Counted from the stretch's first letter, positions 8,073-14,128 are shown. The stretch is DNA of 17,205 nucleotides from Candidatus Doudnabacteria bacterium (GCA_903913365.1 CAIWKW010000059.1:1-17205); one strand, 5' to 3'. Notes: generated by a model not told the origin, from the letters alone. Numbers and translations: made by a program.

Positions 8073-8108
8073 TGCCCTAAAGGGCATCTTCTCCTCAAGG
8101 AGAAGATG
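8073..8108. repeat. Tandem paired hairpins, REP-like element
   Basis: TGCCC(TAAA)GGGCA at 8074-8086 region and, immediately overlapping, CATCTTCTCCT (8085-8095) with AGGAGAAGATG (8098-8108), an 11-bp perfect stem around two bases. CTCATCTGCCC precedes and GGGACACCC follows. This resembles the paired-hairpin intergenic repeats common in CPR and other genomes. It lies about 30 bp upstream of the predicted rplU promoter; no coding function seen in 8016-8226. Confidence 0.7.
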
Positions 8109-8136
8109 GGACACCCAGAAATGGCCCGAAAGCATA

Positions 8137-8165
8137 TTGACGAAAATCTCAATAAATGATAGACT
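8137..8165 (+). promoter_or_regulatory. Candidate rplU promoter
   Basis: TTGACG (8137-8142), a 17-nt spacer and TAGACT (8160-8165). The expected leader is about 55 nt, rich in TTTAAAT-type runs, and has no obvious Shine-Dalgarno site before the ATG. Confidence 0.5.
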
Positions 8166-8226
8166 ATTTAAGTTATATTTGTGTCTTATTTTAAATTCTA
8201 AATCTTAAATTTTAAATTGCACCATT

Positions 8227-8532
8227 ATGTTAGCTATCTTTGAATCCGGCGGAAAGCAGTATTTGGTTTCCAAAGGCGATAAAATCCAGGTTGAAAAATT
8301 GGAAGTTGAAGTTGGAAAAGATATTACTTTTGACAAAGTTTTGTTTACTTCCACGGGCAGCGACGCCACAGTAGGCAAACCCTACATTACAGGTACCGTT
8401 GTCACCGGCAAAGTCTTAAAACAGGGCAGAGCCAAGAAAGTCCATGTTTTAAAATACCGCGCCAAAAGCAAATACCGCAGAAAGAGCAGCAACCGCCAGC
8501 ACTATACCGAAGTTGAAATTACCAAGGTATAA
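8227..8532 (+). CDS. rplU: 50S ribosomal protein L21
   Basis: 101 residues, the normal length for bL21. It starts MLAIFESGGKQYLVSKGDKI, the universal L21 N-terminus, continues through VGKDITFDKVLF, and ends with the basic 23S-rRNA-binding tail KVHVLKYRAKSKYRRKSSNRQ followed by YTEVEI. It is a structural protein of the large subunit contacting 23S rRNA. Unlike most bacteria, no rpmA (L27) follows: the gene stands alone with its own candidate promoter and a strong terminator directly downstream. Confidence 0.97.
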   Translation: MLAIFESGGKQYLVSKGDKIQVEKLEVEVGKDITFDKVLFTSTGSDATVGKPYITGTVVTGKVLKQGRAKKVHVLKYRAKSKYRRKSSNRQHYTEVEITKV

Positions 8533-8540
8533 GAAATAAC

Positions 8541-8650
8541 AAACACGGATAGATTACTGATTTACACAGATTCTAAAAACCACCCTCACGGGTGGTTTTT
8601 ATCTGGCTTTATTTGTGCAATCTGTTTTTATCAGTGTATCTGTGATCTAA
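8541..8650. repeat. Imperfect long inverted repeat around the rplU terminator
   Basis: The left arm 8541-8572 (ACACGGATAGATTACTGATT...) and right arm 8619-8650 (AATCTG...ATCAGTGTATCTGTGATC) are imperfectly complementary; the inner 17 positions match at 14. The arms enclose the rplU terminator. The right arm contains the stop codon of the MBL-fold gene and is related to the repeat at 9356-9416. Confidence 0.65.
8575..8600. terminator. Bidirectional intrinsic terminator (rplU / MBL gene)
   Basis: AAAAACCACCC (8575-8585) pairs with GGGTGGTTTTT (8590-8600), loop TCAC. The stem ends in a T-run on the plus strand and, by symmetry, on the minus strand, so it can serve both rplU and the convergent MBL-fold gene. 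Confidence 0.9.
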
Positions 8651-9282
8651 AACTCCATTTCCTTGCCTTCTTCAGGAACAACGAATTCTATCCCATGAGG
8701 TTCAAGAATCATTTTAGGTATGGTGTAAAACGGACCTGAAAATTTCAAAAAGCCGTCGTGAACCGGGAAAACAAATTTCGGCTTAAGCTTTAAGGCGTAA
8801 TCTATGGCTTCGCCGATTATCATCCACGGTCCAACAACCGGCAAAGCGATAATTTCCACTTTTGCTTTTGGCTTTTCAAAAGCGTCGCCCGGATAGCAAA
8901 AACGGCCCGAAATAACATAGCCGGTGTTTTGGACATTTGGGATGCTTTTATGAATTTTCGCGTGAACATTGCCAAAACTTTCAAGTGGCAATTTTCCGAA
9001 ATTCCGCACTTGTCCGCCTTCCACAATTTGATAGCGGAGTTTTTCTTTATCCAAAAGTTTGCCCACAGCCGTATTGGTCACAATAATCGCTTGCGGGTTA
9101 TTTTTTAAGACCGCTTTGAGCGAGCCTATGTGAAAATGATCTATATGTTCGTGGGTAATAAGCACAATATCAATTCCGGAAATGTAGTTCTGAGCCTCGG
9201 TAAAAGCACCAGGGTCGGTTAAAATGGTTTTCCCCTGGTCTTTTATAATTAAACAGCAATGCCCAAGTTTTTTGATTTTCAT
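8647..9282 (-). CDS. MBL-fold metal-dependent hydrolase
   Basis: 211 residues. It has the metallo-beta-lactamase metal motif THEHIDH at 43-49 (H44, H46, D48, H49), a further His at 107 or 111, YPGDAF with D133, and PVHDG with H175, giving a full two-metal site. Size and layout match UPF0173-type/UlaG-like small hydrolases, cytoplasmic, substrate not known. The start ATG at 9282-9280 is supported by a GGAG Shine-Dalgarno (9289-9292 on the complement) six bases upstream. The stop codon TAG lies inside a repeat. It lies downstream of recR on the same strand with a 135-bp gap containing a repeat. Confidence 0.85.
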   Translation of the reverse strand: MKIKKLGHCCLIIKDQGKTILTDPGAFTEAQNYISGIDIVLITHEHIDHFHIGSLKAVLKNNPQAIIVTNTAVGKLLDKEKLRYQIVEGGQVRNFGKLPLESFGNVHAKIHKSIPNVQNTGYVISGRFCYPGDAFEKPKAKVEIIALPVVGPWMIIGEAIDYALKLKPKFVFPVHDGFLKFSGPFYTIPKMILEPHGIEFVVPEEGKEMEF

Positions 9283-9355
9283 GAAATTCTCCAGAATTAA
9301 TTATCAAATTTTTGATATCAGAAAAGTTCAAACACCATTAGAATTCAAACTTTAG

Positions 9356-9416
9356 AATCTGCGTTATCAGTCTCAATCAGCGTATCCCTGCCTGCCGGCA
9401 GGCAGGTGTGATCTAA
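9356..9416. repeat. Repeat interrupted by a 20-bp perfect palindrome
   Basis: AATCTG..TTATCAG....ATCAGCGTATC (9356-9386) and TGTGATCTAA (9407-9416) are separated by CCTGCCTGCCGGCAGGCAGG (9387-9406), a perfect palindrome. A related repeat at 8619-8650 has GTATC directly joined to TGTGATCTAA. The element lies between the MBL-fold gene and recR and reaches up to the recR stop codon. Confidence 0.85.
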
Positions 9417-9417
9417 T

Positions 9418-10110
9418 CTAATATTCTCTCCGCCCTTCCATAGCGCGCATTAAAGTTATGTCGTCTGCATATTCCAAATCTCCGCCCATTGGCAACCCGC
9501 GAGCAATGCGAGTCACTTTAATTGGCTTATCTCCTGATTCTCTTATTAGCTTATTTGCTTTCTCAATTTCCTTAGCCAAATGCATAGCCGTAGTTTCACC
9601 TTCCAGCGACGGGTTTGTTGCGATTATCACTTCTCTGATCGTACCAAATTGTTGTAGGGGCTGGCCTTGGCCGCCCGCATCTGATTGAGGGCGGCTAAAG
9701 CTCGCCCCTACATTTAAGCGTTTTAATAAACTATCAATCTCCAAATCTTCCGGCCCAATTCCTTCCAGAGGATTAAGCACTCCGCCTAAAATATGAAATA
9801 CGCCCTTGTATTGGCCGGATTTATCAATTGCCTGAGCATCAAGAGGCTCTTCCACCACGCAAACAACGCTGTGGTCGCGATTTACATCGGTACAGGTATG
9901 GCACGGGTCGGCCTCGCCCATATTGTGGCATATTGAACAAAAAATAATGCCTTCTTTAACCTTGGCAATAGACTCGGAAAGATTGTTTAAATCAAAATTA
10001 TCAAACTTAAGCAAATAAAAAGCCAAGCGCTGTGCGGTTTTTGGTCCGACGCCGGGAAGTTTGCTAAGTTCATTGATTAAGCGGGCTAAAGAAGTTGGTA
10101 GTTTAGTCAT
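9418..10110 (-). CDS. recR: Recombination mediator protein RecR with in-frame palindrome insert
   Basis: 230 residues from the ATG at 10110-10108; a longer frame from a TTG at 10134 adds eight unlikely residues. RecR loads RecA in gap repair with RecF/RecO. Visible parts: helix-hairpin-helix LSKLPGVGPKTAQRLAFYL (15-34), a four-Cys zinc finger C58, C61, C70, C73, the Toprim domain starting at VVCVVEEPLD (82-91), IIATNPSLEGE (162-171), and the C-terminal RIARGLPMGGDLEYAD. RecR is usually near 200 aa; here residues 134-153 (VGASFSRPQSDAGGQGQPLQ) have no counterpart that I know of in the family and coincide with a 60-bp palindrome at 9653-9712. The frame and all motifs are intact, so the protein is probably functional. 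No Shine-Dalgarno is visible. Confidence 0.96.
   Translation of the reverse strand: MTKLPTSLARLINELSKLPGVGPKTAQRLAFYLLKFDNFDLNNLSESIAKVKEGIIFCSICHNMGEADPCHTCTDVNRDHSVVCVVEEPLDAQAIDKSGQYKGVFHILGGVLNPLEGIGPEDLEIDSLLKRLNVGASFSRPQSDAGGQGQPLQQFGTIREVIIATNPSLEGETTAMHLAKEIEKANKLIRESGDKPIKVTRIARGLPMGGDLEYADDITLMRAMEGRREY
9653..9712. repeat. 60-bp palindromic element inserted in frame in recR
   Basis: Arms 9653-9676 and 9689-9712 (TGTAGGGGC... and ...GCCCCTACA) are complementary at 20 of 24 positions, with a 12-nt loop at 9677-9688. The length of 60 bp keeps the frame. The TGTAGGGGC/GCCCCTACA ends match a dispersed intergenic palindrome type I know from many bacterial genomes. Confidence 0.9.
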
Positions 10111-10125
10111 AATGGAAATGAACAA

Positions 10126-10191
10126 AATTGACAAAAATGAGCAAAATTTAAAAAAATAATGGGCCCAATATTTTTGTCATTTTTGTCAATT
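10126..10191. repeat. 15-bp perfect inverted repeat between dnaB and recR
   Basis: AATTGACAAAAATGA (10126-10140) and TCATTTTTGTCAATT (10177-10191) are perfect complements. TTTTTGTCA recurs at about 10171, 10180 and 10197, with a GGGCCC at the centre. It occupies nearly the whole gap and may form a large stem in the dnaB-recR transcript. No T-run terminator is evident. Confidence 0.75.
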
Positions 10192-10207
10192 ATTTAATTT
10201 TTGTCAC

Positions 10208-11596
10208 TTATTCAACTTGCTCTTCACCCCTCATGGATTGCATAACGTTCTGCGGGGATACATCAAAAGATTTGTCCAAATTTTTAAAGCTGGTTTTGTC
10301 CGCGTCAAAGAATAAGTCCACCTGGCCGGTGGGGCCGTTGCGGTGTTTTTTAATATGGATTTCGGCAATATGCGGGCGCTTGCTGTCTTTTCCTTTATAC
10401 ATTTCTTCGCGGTAAATAAACATAACCACGTCCGCGTCCTGCTCAATGGATCCAGATTCGCGCAAGTCCGCGAGTTGCGGCACTTTGTCCGGCCTATTTT
10501 CCACTCCGCGGGACAGCTGGGACAAAGCCAGCACCGGAACGTTTAATTCGCGAGCCAAATGTTTTAAAGCACGGGAAATTTCGCTTACTTCCTGCACGCG
10601 GTTTTCCTGATTATGGCCTTCCATAAGCTGTAAGTAGTCCACCACAATCAAGCCCACGCCGTGCTCCGATTGCAAACGGCGGGCCTTGGTGCGAATTTCC
10701 ATAATGTTGCTGCCGGCCGCGTCGTCAATATAAATAGGGGACTCGGAAAGCTCACCCATGGCTTGCCCAATCTTTTCAAAGTCTTCGTCGTTTAAATGCC
10801 CGGTGCGGATTTTCCACAAGTTCACATCGCTTTGGGAAGAAAGAAGTTTGTCCACCAACTGGTCTTTGCTCATTTCCAAAGAAAAAATTCCCACCGGCGT
10901 TTTCAGGTTTACGCCAACATGGCGCATTATATCCAAAGCAAGGGAAGTTTTTCCCATGGAAGGGCGGGCGGCCAAAATAACAAGATCGGACTTTTGCAGT
11001 CCGCCGAGCAAATTGTCCAAATCCACATAACCGGTGGCAAGACCGCGGAGCTTACCGCTGTCTCTGTGAAGCTCATCTATTCTCTCGAACGTGGCATGCA
11101 AAATGCTGTCTATGGAAACAAAATTCTGTTTTAAATGCTTTTGGGAAATTCTGAATAACTTTTGTTCGGCACTGTCCAAAATGTCTTCCATTTCGCCTTC
11201 TTCGCCAAAACCCAAATTGGTAATTTCACCGGCCGCTTCAATCAGTTTTCTCAGCGCGCCTTTTTTGCGGACAATAAAAGCATAGTGGGTAATATGCGCC
11301 GAACTCGGCACGGCATTCACCAGCTGGGTCAAATAACTGCTGCCGCCGACTTTTTCCAAAGAACGGTTTTCTTCCAGCCAGTTGGTCATGGTTAGAATAT
11401 CTATGGAAACATTTTTGGCGTATAAAGCCAAAGCCGCTTCAAAAATATGCTTATGCCTGTCGTCGTAAAAATCGTCCGCGGAAACTATATCGCCAATTTT
11501 TATAAATGCGTCTTTGTCGAGCATCAAGCATCCGAGAACCGACATTTCGGCTTCCATGTTTTGCGGGGGAACTCTTTGTATATTTTGATTATCCAT
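10208..11596 (-). CDS. dnaB: Replicative DNA helicase DnaB
   Basis: 462 residues, normal length. The hexameric 5'-3' helicase unwinds DNA at the fork. The N-terminal domain runs about 5-110 (QNMEAEMSVLGCLMLD), then a linker helix, then the RecA-like motor from about 183. Motor motifs: LATGYVDLDNLLGG (186-199), Walker A AARPSMGKTS with K216, SLEMS with the catalytic E241, Walker B LIVVDYLQL with D320, ALSQLSR with Q360, LRESGSIEQDADVV (379-391) and the arginine-finger region IKKHRNGPTG with R419. There is no intein, although inteins are common in dnaB. It probably heads a dnaB-recR(-MBL) transcript on the minus strand. Confidence 0.98.
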   Translation of the reverse strand: MDNQNIQRVPPQNMEAEMSVLGCLMLDKDAFIKIGDIVSADDFYDDRHKHIFEAALALYAKNVSIDILTMTNWLEENRSLEKVGGSSYLTQLVNAVPSSAHITHYAFIVRKKGALRKLIEAAGEITNLGFGEEGEMEDILDSAEQKLFRISQKHLKQNFVSIDSILHATFERIDELHRDSGKLRGLATGYVDLDNLLGGLQKSDLVILAARPSMGKTSLALDIMRHVGVNLKTPVGIFSLEMSKDQLVDKLLSSQSDVNLWKIRTGHLNDEDFEKIGQAMGELSESPIYIDDAAGSNIMEIRTKARRLQSEHGVGLIVVDYLQLMEGHNQENRVQEVSEISRALKHLARELNVPVLALSQLSRGVENRPDKVPQLADLRESGSIEQDADVVMFIYREEMYKGKDSKRPHIAEIHIKKHRNGPTGQVDLFFDADKTSFKNLDKSFDVSPQNVMQSMRGEEQVE

Positions 11597-11646
11597 ATTA
11601 TTTTTTCGCTCTTTTTTTCCAAACTAGCTTAAATTAGGGTGTTATC

Positions 11647-11652
11647 ATTATA
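11647..11652 (-). promoter_or_regulatory. Candidate -10 box for dnaB
   Basis: TATAAT on the minus strand (ATTATA on plus). The predicted start near 11640 gives a leader of about 45 nt before the dnaB ATG. The -35 region (TTTAAA-like) is weak. Between this box and 11745, CCCCAA (11688-11693) can pair with TTGGGG (11704-11709). Confidence 0.45.
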
Positions 11653-11744
11653 GCCTTTTTTTAGATGCATTTAAAGCCCTAAAAACGCCCCAATTTAAGC
11701 ATTTTGGGGAACATTGGGGGAAAGCAGGGGGATAAGCTAATTTA

Positions 11745-11773
11745 TTGACTTTGAACCAATTTAATGATTAAAT
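11745..11773 (+). promoter_or_regulatory. Promoter for the small-protein pair
   Basis: TTGACT (11745-11750), a 17-nt spacer and TTAAAT (11768-11773). The first ATG (11784) is 10 bases after the -10 box, so the mRNA would be leaderless or nearly so. Confidence 0.5.
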
Positions 11774-11783
11774 ACAAGCTGTC

Positions 11784-11873
11784 ATGACCAAAGGAACATT
11801 TTTGGTAGCAGCGATGTGGATTCTGTTTATTGTAAGTTTTTTGATTGGATTGGCAGCCAAAGGGCTATCTTAA
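11784..11873 (+). CDS. 29-aa single-TM small protein
   Basis: The ORF reads MTKGTFLVAAM, then WILFIVSFLIGLA, then AKGLS and TAA. One strongly hydrophobic helix (about residues 6-25) is flanked by Lys residues, as in a small integral membrane protein. Support comes from a -35/-10 pair directly upstream, the intact hydrophobic frame and a second small gene 44 bp downstream on the same strand. There is no Shine-Dalgarno site, so initiation would be leaderless; an internal ATG at 11814 would give a shorter 19-aa form. Function is unknown. It could be a membrane-active peptide or regulator. Being so short, it could also be a chance ORF. Confidence 0.5.
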   Translation: MTKGTFLVAAMWILFIVSFLIGLAAKGLS

Positions 11874-11917
11874 AACACCGCACCGCCAAACGTCAACAAT
11901 TCAGAGTGGAGGGGAGA

Positions 11918-12160
11918 ATGAGTGAGAAACCGGATGAGAAGGAAGCCTCGACACCCAACAAGGGTTCGCATGGCATAAATGGCCCATGGGTCATTGAAGG
12001 AAAGTTTGACGAAAACGACCTGGCAAAAATTCATCAGGCTATAAAAGACGGTCCGAAGGACAGAACACCAGGGCCGCTCAAAAGCCTCGTCTGCACCTGC
12101 CCCAATGGCAGAGTGAGAAGGGGAAACCCAGACTGCCTGATGCACAGAATTCACCGGTGA
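11918..12160 (+). CDS. 80-aa protein with CxC...CxxH motif, function unknown
   Basis: Starts at ATG 11918-11920 behind a strong Shine-Dalgarno (GGAGGGG, about six bases upstream). The first 30 residues are polar and look disordered (SEKPDEKEASTPNKGSHG), followed by a short alpha-like segment (FDENDLAKIHQAIKDG) and a basic C-terminus with CTCPNGRVRRGNPDCLMHR. The C-x-C, C-x-x-H spacing could bind one zinc. No family recognised. It is the only gene here ending in TGA. Higher GC than its neighbours. It lies convergent to cysS and shares a hairpin terminator with it. Probably cotranscribed with the 29-aa ORF. Confidence 0.65.
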   Translation: MSEKPDEKEASTPNKGSHGINGPWVIEGKFDENDLAKIHQAIKDGPKDRTPGPLKSLVCTCPNGRVRRGNPDCLMHRIHR

Positions 12161-12174
12161 CAAACACTGTCACC
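12156..12174 (+). repeat. 7-bp hairpin over the stop codon of the 80-aa gene
   Basis: GGTGACA (12156-12162) pairs with TGTCACC (12168-12174), loop AACAC. The TGA stop (12158-12160) lies inside the left arm. Confidence 0.6.
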
Positions 12175-12179
12175 TCAAA

Positions 12180-12210
12180 CGCCGCGGGCACTTAGTCCGC
12201 GGCGCATTTT
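12180..12210. terminator. Shared convergent terminator (80-aa gene / cysS)
   Basis: CGCCGCGG (12180-12187) pairs with CCGCGGCG (12197-12204), followed by a short TTTT at 12207-12210 on plus and TTT on minus. GC-rich and stable, though the U-run is short. Confidence 0.65.
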
Positions 12211-13522
12211 AAATATTCAATTTCTTTTTTACCTTTTGCCCCTCTGGCGTGTCCATAACTTCGTAGCCCAAGTCTTCTATTTGTTTTCTTAGTTGATCTG
12301 ATTTGGCAAAATCTTTTTGTTCTTTTGAGGTTTTTCGCAGGGAAAGAAAATCTGTGATTTTTTTAGGAATTTGCTCCACCACACCTGCACCGATAACTCC
12401 GAGCACATCATCAAATAAAACTATTGATTGATTAGCCGCTGCCAGTACGCGAGGGAAATTTAAATCATCGTTAAACGCTTGTTCCGCGTCAGTAGATATC
12501 TTTTCGTCGGCCAACGCCCCCAAACGATCTCGTGCTGTTTTGGCGGACAATAAATTTTCCCAAGTAAAATTTTGTTGGCTACGATAGCTTGCTGAAAGAA
12601 GCATATAGCGATAATCCAAACCGGAAAATCCTTTTTCTTTTAAATCTTTAACCGTATAAAAATTATTAAACCGCTTACCCATCCGCTGACCGTCAACCAA
12701 AAGATGTTCGCAATGACTCCAGCAATTTGAAAATGGCTTATAAAAAGGTTGGCTTTGCGCAATTTCGTTTGTGTGGTGGGGGAATATTAAATCCACACCG
12801 CCGGTATGAATGTCCGTTGGCTCGCCTTTAAAAGCCACTTGATTGATTACCGAGCATTCAATGTGCCAACCGGGACGGCCTTTGCCAAGTTTTGGATGGT
12901 CCCAAAAAATTTGCCCGTCGGTTTTTTCGTCCCAGGCTTTCCAAAGCGCAAAGTCACTTAAATTGTCTTTTTCATATTCATCCACGGCAACGCGCGCGCC
13001 AACCTTTTTTCCCTCCAAAAATTTATGTCCGACCAAATCGCCGTAATCGCCAAAATCTTTTTGATACTTTTCAATGCTAAAATATACGCCGTCATCGGCT
13101 TTGTAAGCATAACCTTTTTCCATCAACCCCAAAATAAATTCCTGAATTTGTGGAATTACGTCGGTAACCCTAATAAACGTAATTTCGTTTCTTAAAACAT
13201 TTACCTCATCCAAATCTATATAAAATTCGTCCATGTAAAATTTGGTGTACTCGCGCAAATTTTCAACGGTTGCTCCGGCGCCGTATTTGGCAATTGCTCC
13301 TTTAATGGTTTTGTCATCCACGTCCGTAATGTTCATTACCCACTTTGGGCTATAGCCTTCATACTTCAAAGTCCGGTAAAGCAAATCGGCCATTATATAA
13401 CTGCGCAAATTGCCAATATGCGCGTAGTTATAAACAGTCGGACCGCAGGTGTAAAGGTTTAAGTGGTCTTTTTTAGGAATTTCTTCCAACTTTTTTGTAA
13501 GCGTATTATAAAGTTTTAACAT
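12209..13522 (-). CDS. cysS: Cysteine--tRNA ligase
   Basis: 437 residues, slightly short for CysRS (about 460). Class I synthetase that charges tRNA-Cys using ATP. Visible: LYTCGPTVYNYAHIGN with zinc ligand C26 and the HIGH motif as HIGN (35-38), WVMNITDVDDKTI (61-73), WHIECSV with C223, FPHHTNEIAQS with H250 and E253 (the remaining zinc ligands), and the KMSKS-loop position as QRMGKRFNNFYT (279-290). The canonical KMSKS is therefore replaced by RMGKR, keeping the second catalytic Lys. The C-terminal part after about 320 is a compact DALR-like helical domain. Starts at ATG 13522-13520. Flanked by small-protein genes on both sides. Confidence 0.97.
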   Translation of the reverse strand: MLKLYNTLTKKLEEIPKKDHLNLYTCGPTVYNYAHIGNLRSYIMADLLYRTLKYEGYSPKWVMNITDVDDKTIKGAIAKYGAGATVENLREYTKFYMDEFYIDLDEVNVLRNEITFIRVTDVIPQIQEFILGLMEKGYAYKADDGVYFSIEKYQKDFGDYGDLVGHKFLEGKKVGARVAVDEYEKDNLSDFALWKAWDEKTDGQIFWDHPKLGKGRPGWHIECSVINQVAFKGEPTDIHTGGVDLIFPHHTNEIAQSQPFYKPFSNCWSHCEHLLVDGQRMGKRFNNFYTVKDLKEKGFSGLDYRYMLLSASYRSQQNFTWENLLSAKTARDRLGALADEKISTDAEQAFNDDLNFPRVLAAANQSIVLFDDVLGVIGAGVVEQIPKKITDFLSLRKTSKEQKDFAKSDQLRKQIEDLGYEVMDTPEGQKVKKKLNI

Positions 13523-13554
13523 AATCCTATTTTAGCACAAATTTATTAATTGAT

Positions 13555-13588
13555 GGCGGGAAGTGTATAAAACAACACACTTCCCGCC
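13555..13588. terminator. 12-bp perfect hairpin after the Cys-rich gene
   Basis: GGCGGGAAGTGT (13555-13566) pairs perfectly with ACACTTCCCGCC (13577-13588), 10-nt loop. It lies 11 bp beyond the stop of the 9-cysteine ORF and 33 bp upstream of cysS. No U-run follows on the minus strand, so termination by it is uncertain; it might be a repeat. Confidence 0.6.
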
Positions 13589-13599
13589 AATCTGCTTTA

Positions 13600-13842
13600 C
13601 TACGGGTGCGACGGATTTTGCACCACCTCTGCAGGTGGACCACACTTCTTATGGCTACACTTGCAGCCACCTGAGCACAAACCGGAGCAGGTGCCTTGGT
13701 TTGGCTTGCCTTGTTTGCATTTGCAGCCGTCAACCTGGTCGGAATTCTGATCCGATTGCTTTGCCGCCAACCTGTTCCTTATGGCAATCGTAGCGAGAAT
13801 GGCTTTTCTATCATCAGCCGGGTCACAGTCCATATCGCACAT
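13600..13842 (-). CDS. 80-aa cysteine-rich protein, metallothionein-like composition
   Basis: ATG at 13842-13840 is preceded by a Shine-Dalgarno-like AGAAGGGG about seven bases upstream. The protein has nine Cys: C2, C6, C40, C42, C52, C56, C60, C62, C67, plus H64. The C-terminal half has paired CxC/GCKC motifs (GCKCKQGKPNQGTCSGLC, then GGCKCSHKKCGPP), typical of metal-cluster-binding proteins, while the first half is a polar helix (DDRKAILATIAIRNRLAAKQ). No signal peptide is seen. No family recognised; metal storage or zinc binding is inference from composition. The leader holds a terminator-like hairpin and an inverted repeat touching the Shine-Dalgarno site. Confidence 0.65.
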   Translation of the reverse strand: MCDMDCDPADDRKAILATIAIRNRLAAKQSDQNSDQVDGCKCKQGKPNQGTCSGLCSGGCKCSHKKCGPPAEVVQNPSHP

Positions 13843-13852
13843 ATAAACACCC

Positions 13853-13934
13853 CTTCTATTGATTGTACTAAAAATCCCGCCTTTGCGGGCAGGATTTTCA
13901 AAGTCGAACTATCAAATAAACAAATCAATAGAAG
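13853..13934 (-). promoter_or_regulatory. Structured leader of the Cys-rich gene
   Basis: CTTCTATTGATT (13853-13864) and AATCAATAGAAG (13923-13934) are perfect 12-bp complements. In the minus-strand RNA the 3' arm ends in AGAAG, which merges into the Shine-Dalgarno AGAAGGGG, so pairing would hide the ribosome site. The hairpin at 13871-13898 lies between the arms. AAAATCCCGCC recurs at 13943-13953. The rest of the gene-free stretch 13843-14159 holds the 40-bp palindrome and a -10-like box listed separately, and nothing else I can support. Confidence 0.5.
13871..13898. terminator. Terminator-like 11-bp hairpin in the leader of the Cys-rich gene
   Basis: AAAATCCCGCC (13871-13881) pairs with GGCAGGATTTT (13888-13898), with one G-T type pair and loop TTTGCG. 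On the minus strand the stem is followed by TTTTT. It sits upstream of the Cys-rich ORF, so it would act as an attenuator or insulate the gene. Confidence 0.7.
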
Positions 13935-14066
13935 ATCAACTCAAAATCCCGCCGGCAAAGGCTTAAATACAGAAAGGGGAACAGGCTATGAGTTGATGTA
14001 GATAATTCATATTAAAGACAATTTAACAAAAATCGCCTTAAACGTCAAATAAAGTTTCAAATAGTC

Positions 14067-14106
14067 TTGGTTGCACTTACGCTCGGCCGAGCGTAAGTGC
14101 AACCAA
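14067..14106. repeat. 40-bp perfect palindrome
   Basis: TTGGTTGCACTTACGCTCGG (14067-14086) is followed directly by its exact reverse complement (14087-14106), with no spacer. It ends 23 bp before the -10-like TATACT and 54 bp before the start of the 85-aa gene. It could be an operator or a mobile palindromic repeat. Confidence 0.95.
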
Positions 14107-14128
14107 CTGGACTTAAAAAAATTATTAC

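Noticed and set aside
10111..10134. Longer RecR start at TTG 10134
   Set aside because: The extra residues come from the inverted repeat; family N-termini begin near MTKLPTSLARLI.
10208..11596. Intein in dnaB
   Set aside because: Motor motifs are contiguous and total length (462 aa) is normal.
11870..12163. Minus-strand ORF of 97 aa opposite the 80-aa gene
   Set aside because: No Shine-Dalgarno, and the plus-strand frame has start signals and a terminator.
13696..14001. Plus-strand ORF of 101 aa
   Set aside because: It runs antisense to the Cys-rich gene and through the hairpins; no ribosome site and no plausible protein features.
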